Source: an uncultured Acetatifactor sp. (lineage in GTDB: Bacteria > Bacillota > Clostridia > Lachnospirales > Lachnospiraceae). From it: a DNA stretch of 64,000 nt. The translations under genes were made by a program, and so were the position numbers. Every line of letters begins with the position of its first letter. Within the stretch, counting starts at the first letter, position 1. Location: the NCBI GenBank assembly GCA_910577665.1, contig CAJTOJ010000013.1, forward strand, positions 6,297 to 70,296, read 5' to 3'. Below the pieces are notes generated by a model. That model was given only the letters and a program-made list of their open reading frames with translations. It had not been told where the DNA came from and did no database searches. Below, in pieces: positions 59,901 through 64,000 of the stretch.

Positions 59901-61535
59901 AGGCACTCCACCCCGGGAGTGAGCCTGATCTCCCCGCCGCCTCACCATGATATTTACTCCATCGAAGACCTGGCACAACTGATCTATGATCTGAAAAATG
60001 CCAATAAGAATGCGCGGATATCCGTGAAACTGGTGTCGGAAGCCGGTGTGGGGACGGTGGCAGCAGGGGTAGCCAAGGCAGGAGCCCAGGTGATCCTGGT
60101 GTCAGGCTATGACGGCGGCACAGGGGCGGCACCTTTAAGTTCCATCCACAATGCAGGCCTGCCCTGGGAACTGGGTCTGGCAGAGACCCACCAGACCTTG
60201 ATGGCCAATGGACTGCGCAACCGGGTGAGGATCGAGACAGACGGAAAGCTTATGAGCGGCCGGGACGTGGCCATTGCAGCCCTGCTGGGGGCAGAGGAAT
60301 TCGGCTTTGCCACGGCCCCTCTGGTGGCCCTGGGCTGTGTGATGATGCGGGTGTGCAATCTGGATACCTGTCCTATGGGAATCGCCACCCAGAATCCTGC
60401 CCTGCGGAAGCGGTTTGCAGGGAAACCGGAGTATGTGGAGAATTTCATGCGTTTTATTGCCATGCAGCTTCGGGAGTATATGGCGAAGCTGGGGCTGCGC
60501 ACTGTGGAGGAGATGGTGGGCCGCACGGATCTGCTGAAGAAAAAGGAGGGACTTTCCGGGAATGGCGCCAAGGTGGACTTAAGCCGGATCCTGATGGACA
60601 ACAGCATCTTCTCCAGACAGGAAAGCGTATTTGACCCTGCCTGCGTCTATGATTTCAAACTGGAGCAGACCAAGGATGAGGCGGTGCTCCTTGGGAGGCG
60701 GGAGGTACAGACAGCTCTTTGTAAAGGGGTTAAGAAGGAGACCCGGATCGCCCTGTCCAATGTAGACCGCACCTTTGGCACCCTTCTGGGGGCAGAGATT
60801 ACCAGAAAACACCCCGAAGGGCTTCCCGAAGACACCCTGGTGGTCCACTGTACAGGCGCGGGGGGACAGAGTTTTGGAGCATTCCTTCCAGGGGGGCTTA
60901 CCCTGGAACTTGTGGGAGACAGCAATGACTACTTTGGGAAAGGGCTTTCCGGCGGAAAGCTGGTGTTAAAAGCCCCGGAGGATGCCGCCTATGATCCGGA
61001 GGAGAATATCCTGGTGGGAAATGTGGCATTTTATGGGGCTACCGGCGGGGAAGCGTATATTGCAGGCCGTGCCGGGGAGCGGTTCTGTGTCCGCAACTCC
61101 GGTGTCACCGCAGTGGTGGAAGGGGTAGGGGAACATGGCTGTGAATATATGACAGGTGGCCGGGTGGTGGTCCTTGGCCCCACAGACAAGAATTTTGCCG
61201 CAGGGATGTCAGGGGGTGTGGCCTATGTACTGGACGAAGACAATCTGCTCTACCGGAACCTGAACCGGGAAATGGTGCTTATGGAGAAGGTGGAGAGCAA
61301 GTATGAGCAGGAGGAACTGAGGGGGATTCTGGAAAAACATGTGAAGGCTACCGGGTCCAGGAAGGGCCAGGAGGTGCTTGGGCGGTTTGCAGAGTATCTG
61401 CCAAAGTTCAAGAAGATTATTCCGGAGGACTACAAGGAACTGTCCGTCCTGGCAGGCCGGTTTGAGGAGATGGGTATGACCAGGGAGGAAGCCCAGATTG
61501 AGGCATTTTACCAGAGCATCCAGAAGAAGGGATGA
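56976..61535 (+). CDS. gltB: Glutamate synthase large subunit
   Basis: 1519-residue NADPH-GOGAT alpha subunit. After a 22-residue propeptide the N-terminal glutaminase begins at the catalytic Cys23 (CGIGAVVDIKG). The central FMN-binding synthase domain includes SGYDGGTGAAPLSSI and the [3Fe-4S] cysteines in GCVMMRVCNLDTCPMGIA (C-x5-C-x4-C). The C-terminal beta-helix holds the GxGxG-type repeats (GLSGGKLVLKAP, GGRVVVLGPTDKNF). It converts 2-oxoglutarate and glutamine to two glutamates. AGGAGGAGACAG precedes the ATG. The small subunit follows. Confidence 0.97.
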   Translation: MRQQVEQIAKEGLYHPSFEHDNCGIGAVVDIKGRASHKIVDDALKIVENLEHRAGKDAEGETGDGVGILTQVPHGFFQRECGKLGISLGEKREYGVGMFFFPQEELQRSQAKKMFEIIVEKEGLQFLGWRDVPVHPEVLGEKARSCMPFIAQGFIRKPDHIPAGLAFDRKLYVVRRVFEQSNANTYVSSLSGRTMVYKGMFLVGQLRTFFEDLQDEAYASAIAMVHSRFSTNTNPSWERAHPNRLIVHNGEINTIRGNADKMLAREETLESSRLSLDDFTKVLPVVNTSGSDSAMLDNTLEFLMMSGMDLPLAAMVMIPEPWSHNDTISQQGKDFYQYYATMMEPWDGPASILFSDGDLLGAILDRNGLRPSRYYVMDDDRLILSSEVGILELDEAHVVTKERLHPGKILLVDTVKGVVLLDSQVKENYALKEPYGEWLDSNLVTLAELKIPNTRVPGFTAEERARLQKAFGYTYEEYRGSICAMALNGSEEVGAMGVDTPLAVLSAQHQPLWAYFKQLFAQVTNPPIDAVREKIVTSTTVYLGKNGNLLEEKPENCQVLQINNPILSDLDMLKIKHMKKPGFTVVTISILFYKSTPVERVLDHLSVEVDKAYKKGANILVLSDRGVDENHVALPSLLAVAAVHKHLVQTRKCTAMSLVIESGEPREVHDFATLLGYGASAVNPYLAHATIGELVEEGLVNKDYYAAVTDYDHAVLQGIVKIASKMGISTIQSYQGSKIFEAIGISPEVTDQYFTGTVSRIGGISLEDIAAQTDAQHTKAFDPLGLATDLTFASTGRHNMRAGGEEHRYNPRTIHMLQQATREGDYGKFVEYTRMIDGEESGYLRSLMDFNYPAQGVDLAEVESVENIVKRFKTGAMSYGSISEEAHEALALAMNHLKGKSNSGEGGESEERLQSAGTREDRSSAIKQVASGRFGVTSRYLVSAKEIQIKMAQGAKPGEGGHLPAKKVYPWIAKTRHSTPGVSLISPPPHHDIYSIEDLAQLIYDLKNANKNARISVKLVSEAGVGTVAAGVAKAGAQVILVSGYDGGTGAAPLSSIHNAGLPWELGLAETHQTLMANGLRNRVRIETDGKLMSGRDVAIAALLGAEEFGFATAPLVALGCVMMRVCNLDTCPMGIATQNPALRKRFAGKPEYVENFMRFIAMQLREYMAKLGLRTVEEMVGRTDLLKKKEGLSGNGAKVDLSRILMDNSIFSRQESVFDPACVYDFKLEQTKDEAVLLGRREVQTALCKGVKKETRIALSNVDRTFGTLLGAEITRKHPEGLPEDTLVVHCTGAGGQSFGAFLPGGLTLELVGDSNDYFGKGLSGGKLVLKAPEDAAYDPEENILVGNVAFYGATGGEAYIAGRAGERFCVRNSGVTAVVEGVGEHGCEYMTGGRVVVLGPTDKNFAAGMSGGVAYVLDEDNLLYRNLNREMVLMEKVESKYEQEELRGILEKHVKATGSRKGQEVLGRFAEYLPKFKKIIPEDYKELSVLAGRFEEMGMTREEAQIEAFYQSIQKKG

Positions 61536-61679
61536 CAGGGAGGCAAAGGGAAAGGATATCCGGGAGAGGCCATATGTGGCATTTTGTAAGGGCAGGGATG
61601 CACAGATTTTCTGCGAGGACAGAAGTGCAGGTTTCCTGCGAGGGTGCCATGCCTGGAAGGAGGAGAAGGGAGACAGGGA

Positions 61680-63164
61680 ATGGGAAAAGCGACTGGCTTT
61701 TTGGAATATGAGAGAAAATGCGGGCCGGTGAGGACACCGGAGAAGAGAACCATGGATTTTGGGGAATTTCACGGGCAGATGTCCTTAGAAGAGCAGAGGC
61801 TCCAGGGAGCGCGGTGCATGGACTGCGGGATACCTTTCTGCCAGGCTGGGTGCATGATTGCAGGGATGGCCAGCGGGTGTCCCCTGCACAATCTGGTGCC
61901 GGAGATCAATGATCTGGTGTACCATGGGAATTTCGGACAGGCATATGTGCGTCTGGAGAAGACACATTGCTTCCCGGAATTCACTTCCAGGGTGTGTCCG
62001 GCCCTGTGCGAGGCAGCCTGTACCTGCGGCCTGCACACGGCACCGGTGTCCACTAGGGAGAATGAGAAGGCAGTGATCGAATACGCTTTTGCACATGGCC
62101 TGGTCAGTCCCAGGATACCGGCGGTCCGCAGCGGTAAGCAGGTGGCGGTGATCGGCAGCGGACCGGCAGGACTGGCCTGTGCCATGCAGTTGAACCGACG
62201 GGGACACCAGGTCGTGGTCTATGAGAGGCAGGACAGGGCCGGCGGGCTGCTGCGATACGGGATTCCCAATATGAAGCTGGAGAAGTCTGTCATAGACAGG
62301 CGGATCCGTCTGATGGAGCAGGAAGGCGTCCAATTTGTGTACAATGTGGATGTGGGCAGGGACATCACAGGCGGACAACTGCTGGAACAGTATGACCGGG
62401 TGGTATTGTGCTGTGGAGCCTCCTGTCCCCGTGACATCAACGTGCCTGGCCGGGATGGGGCAGGGATCTATTTTGCAGTGGATTTCCTGTCCAGGGTTAC
62501 GAAGACATTGCTGGACAGTCAGTTTGAGAGGGTACCTTTTGAACTGGCCAAGGGGAAACATGTGCTGGTAATCGGCGGCGGGGACACGGGGAATGACTGC
62601 GTGGGAACGGTCATCCGCCTGGGAGCGGAGAGCGTGGTGCAGCTGGAGATGATGCCGGAGCCGCCAAAGGAACGGCAGGAGGGGAATCCCTGGCCGGAAT
62701 GGCCCCGGGTGGCCAAGACGGATTATGGACAGGAGGAGGCCATCTTCCGGTATGGCAGGGATCCGCGGGTCTATCAGACCACAGTGGAAGAATTCTACAA
62801 GGATGAGAAGGGGAATGTAAGGGGAGCGAGGGTTGTGAAATTGCAGTCCGTCAAGGATCCGGATACAGGCCGTATGACCATGGTACCCATACCGGGGAGT
62901 GAGGAAGAGATCCCTGCGGATGTGGTGCTGATCGCCGCCGGCTTTCTGGGCTGTGAATCTTATGTGGCAGATACCTTTGGCGCGGTGTGCAATGAGAGAA
63001 GGAACCTGAAGACAGCACCGGATGCCTATGGCACCACTGTGGAACGGGTTTTCACGGCAGGAGACATGCACCGGGGGCAGTCCCTGGTGGTATGGGCCAT
63101 TGCCGAGGGCAGGGAAGCGGCCAGGGCAGTGGATGAATCCCTGATGGGATATACAAACCTGTAG
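61680..63164 (+). CDS. gltD: Glutamate synthase small subunit
   Basis: 494 residues. The N-terminal cysteine clusters CMDCGIPFCQAGC and GCPLHN bind two [4Fe-4S] centres; FAD site VIGSGPAGLACAMQL; NADPH site LVIGGGDTGNDC. It passes electrons from NADPH to the large subunit. GGGAGACAGG precedes the ATG at 61680; the frame from 61644 extends upstream without a site. It lies 144 bp after gltB. Confidence 0.97.
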   Translation: MGKATGFLEYERKCGPVRTPEKRTMDFGEFHGQMSLEEQRLQGARCMDCGIPFCQAGCMIAGMASGCPLHNLVPEINDLVYHGNFGQAYVRLEKTHCFPEFTSRVCPALCEAACTCGLHTAPVSTRENEKAVIEYAFAHGLVSPRIPAVRSGKQVAVIGSGPAGLACAMQLNRRGHQVVVYERQDRAGGLLRYGIPNMKLEKSVIDRRIRLMEQEGVQFVYNVDVGRDITGGQLLEQYDRVVLCCGASCPRDINVPGRDGAGIYFAVDFLSRVTKTLLDSQFERVPFELAKGKHVLVIGGGDTGNDCVGTVIRLGAESVVQLEMMPEPPKERQEGNPWPEWPRVAKTDYGQEEAIFRYGRDPRVYQTTVEEFYKDEKGNVRGARVVKLQSVKDPDTGRMTMVPIPGSEEEIPADVVLIAAGFLGCESYVADTFGAVCNERRNLKTAPDAYGTTVERVFTAGDMHRGQSLVVWAIAEGREAARAVDESLMGYTNL

Positions 63165-63234
63165 ACAAAGGGGAAAAAATCTGGCAAACTCATAGTGAAA
63201 ATATCCCTTTCATAAGCGCACAGGAGGTATCGTT

Positions 63235-64000
63235 ATGACAAGGAAGGAAGTTCTAAAACTGGTGGAGCAGGAGGATGTGGAGTTTATCCGCCTACAGTTC
63301 ACGGATATCCAGGGGAATCTGAAGAATATGGCCGTCACGGCGGGGCAGCTTGCCTATGTGCTGGATCACAAATGTGCCTTTGACGGAAATGCATTGTATG
63401 GGGATACTGGGGCCGTCTGCGAGGACTTGTATCTGGAGCCGGACCTGGATACCTTTGTGATTCTGCCCTGGCGCCCCCAGCAGGGAAAGGTGGCCCGTTT
63501 CCTATGCAATGTATACAGGGAGGACGGGCAGCGCTGCCAGGACAGCCCCCGGCATATCCTGGCCAGGGTGTTAGAGAAGGCGGCAGCCCGTGGTTATAGC
63601 TTCGTGGTGGATCCGGAATGTGAATTTTTCCTGTACCATACGGATGAGAACGGGATTCCCACCACAGTGACCCATGACCAGGGGGGGTACATGGATGTGG
63701 GTCCTCTTGACCTGGGGGAGAATGCCCGCCGGGATATGGTGCTGACCCTGGAGGAGATGGGATTCCAGATCGAGTCTTCCCACCATGAACAGGCCCCGGC
63801 CCAGCACGAGATTGATTTCAAGGAGCAGGAGCCTTTACACTGTGCGGATTCCATTGTAACGTTCCGTTCTGCTGTCCGTTCCATCGGGAAGCGTTTCGGA
63901 CTGCACGCCACCTTTATGCCCAAGCCCAGGGAAGGTATGCCGGGGTCCGGCATGCATCTGAACCTGACTGTGTACAAGGACGGCGGGAATCTGCTGGCTT
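63235..64000 (+). CDS. glnA: Glutamine synthetase type I (partial at window edge)
   Basis: First 255 residues or so; the gene runs off the window. The N-terminal domain (FIRLQFTDIQGNLKNMAV; SDYDGNALYG-like FDGNALYGDTG) and the beginning of the catalytic domain (DPECEFFLYHTDENG; HHEQAPAQHEIDFKE; HATFMPKPREGMPGSGMH) are typical of the short Bacillota GSI-alpha type. CAGGAGG precedes the ATG at 63235. It is the second, different glutamine synthetase of the region and follows gltBD, closing an ammonia-assimilation set. Confidence 0.95.
   Translation, partial: MTRKEVLKLVEQEDVEFIRLQFTDIQGNLKNMAVTAGQLAYVLDHKCAFDGNALYGDTGAVCEDLYLEPDLDTFVILPWRPQQGKVARFLCNVYREDGQRCQDSPRHILARVLEKAAARGYSFVVDPECEFFLYHTDENGIPTTVTHDQGGYMDVGPLDLGENARRDMVLTLEEMGFQIESSHHEQAPAQHEIDFKEQEPLHCADSIVTFRSAVRSIGKRFGLHATFMPKPREGMPGSGMHLNLTVYKDGGNLLA

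Noticed and set aside
61785..63071. 428-codon minus-strand frame opposite gltD
   Set aside because: Antisense shadow; composition rich in His, Pro and Ile and no motif, while gltD is certain on the other strand.

Overview
The window looks like chromosome of an anaerobic gut Bacillota, most probably a Lachnospiraceae-type clostridium. The evidence is the gene set: ptb-buk butyrate genes, type III glutamine synthetase, DUF4317 and GLUG-repeat surface proteins, an MscL with a zinc ribbon, an [4Fe-4S] aldo/keto reductase and a pectin/galacturonate catabolic set. The DNA is moderately GC-rich, has strong AGGAGG ribosome binding sites and contains no tRNA, rRNA, CRISPR array, prophage or recognisable transposase. 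I cannot name the species.

Layout. 0-10 kb: GLUG surface protein, HAD phosphatase, a two-gene short-chain chromate-type transporter, ptb, a 28-codon ORF and buk, and the KtrB/KtrA potassium system. 10-24 kb: hexuronate catabolism (uxaC and a LacI regulator on the minus strand, divergent from uxaB-uxaA), a FIST sensor with a soluble chemoreceptor, an SGNH esterase, a flavin reductase, then an AraC regulator with a sugar isomerase-like protein and a Gfo/Idh dehydrogenase. 24-34 kb: orphan C5 DNA methyltransferase followed by a broken small ORF pair, a beta-propeller protein resembling oligogalacturonate lyase, an acyltransferase, a ferredoxin-like aldo/keto reductase, a large polytopic membrane protein, another TIM-barrel epimerase and a mutarotase. 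34-47 kb: Ogt, phosphoesterase, a LytTR regulator with a shortened receiver, a flagellin/FliD-like orphan, PepF, DUF4317 and DUF3298 proteins, MscL, a TPR lipoprotein and PyrF. 47-52 kb: GH28 enzyme beside a broken esterase, then a GyrI-like protein and a GntR-ABC operon. 52-64 kb: glutamine economy genes: glnN (minus), pyrG, gltB, gltD and glnA (cut by the window edge).

How it fits together. Pectin-derived galacturonate would be trimmed by the GH28 and propeller enzymes and then passed through UxaC, UxaB and UxaA. The three uxa promoter regions share a 16-bp ATGTAA(N4)TTACAT operator type, perfect at two sites and half-conserved at the third. The last 11 kb gathers ammonia assimilation (two glutamine synthetase types and GOGAT) with CTP synthase, a major glutamine user. 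Both glnN and pyrG have leader hairpins that could work as attenuators.

The most unusual non-coding content is three kinds of structured DNA: a 362-bp nested palindrome filling the gap between two convergent genes (52361-52722); family B, three copies of about 140 bp whose main hairpin shows compensatory base changes; and family A, three copies of about 130-170 bp closed by a CCCCGCTGC/GCAGCGGGG stem. None contains a gene I can recognise. No complete new enzymatic or defence system is evident; these elements, the ptb-buk microORF and the glnN leader are the best leads.
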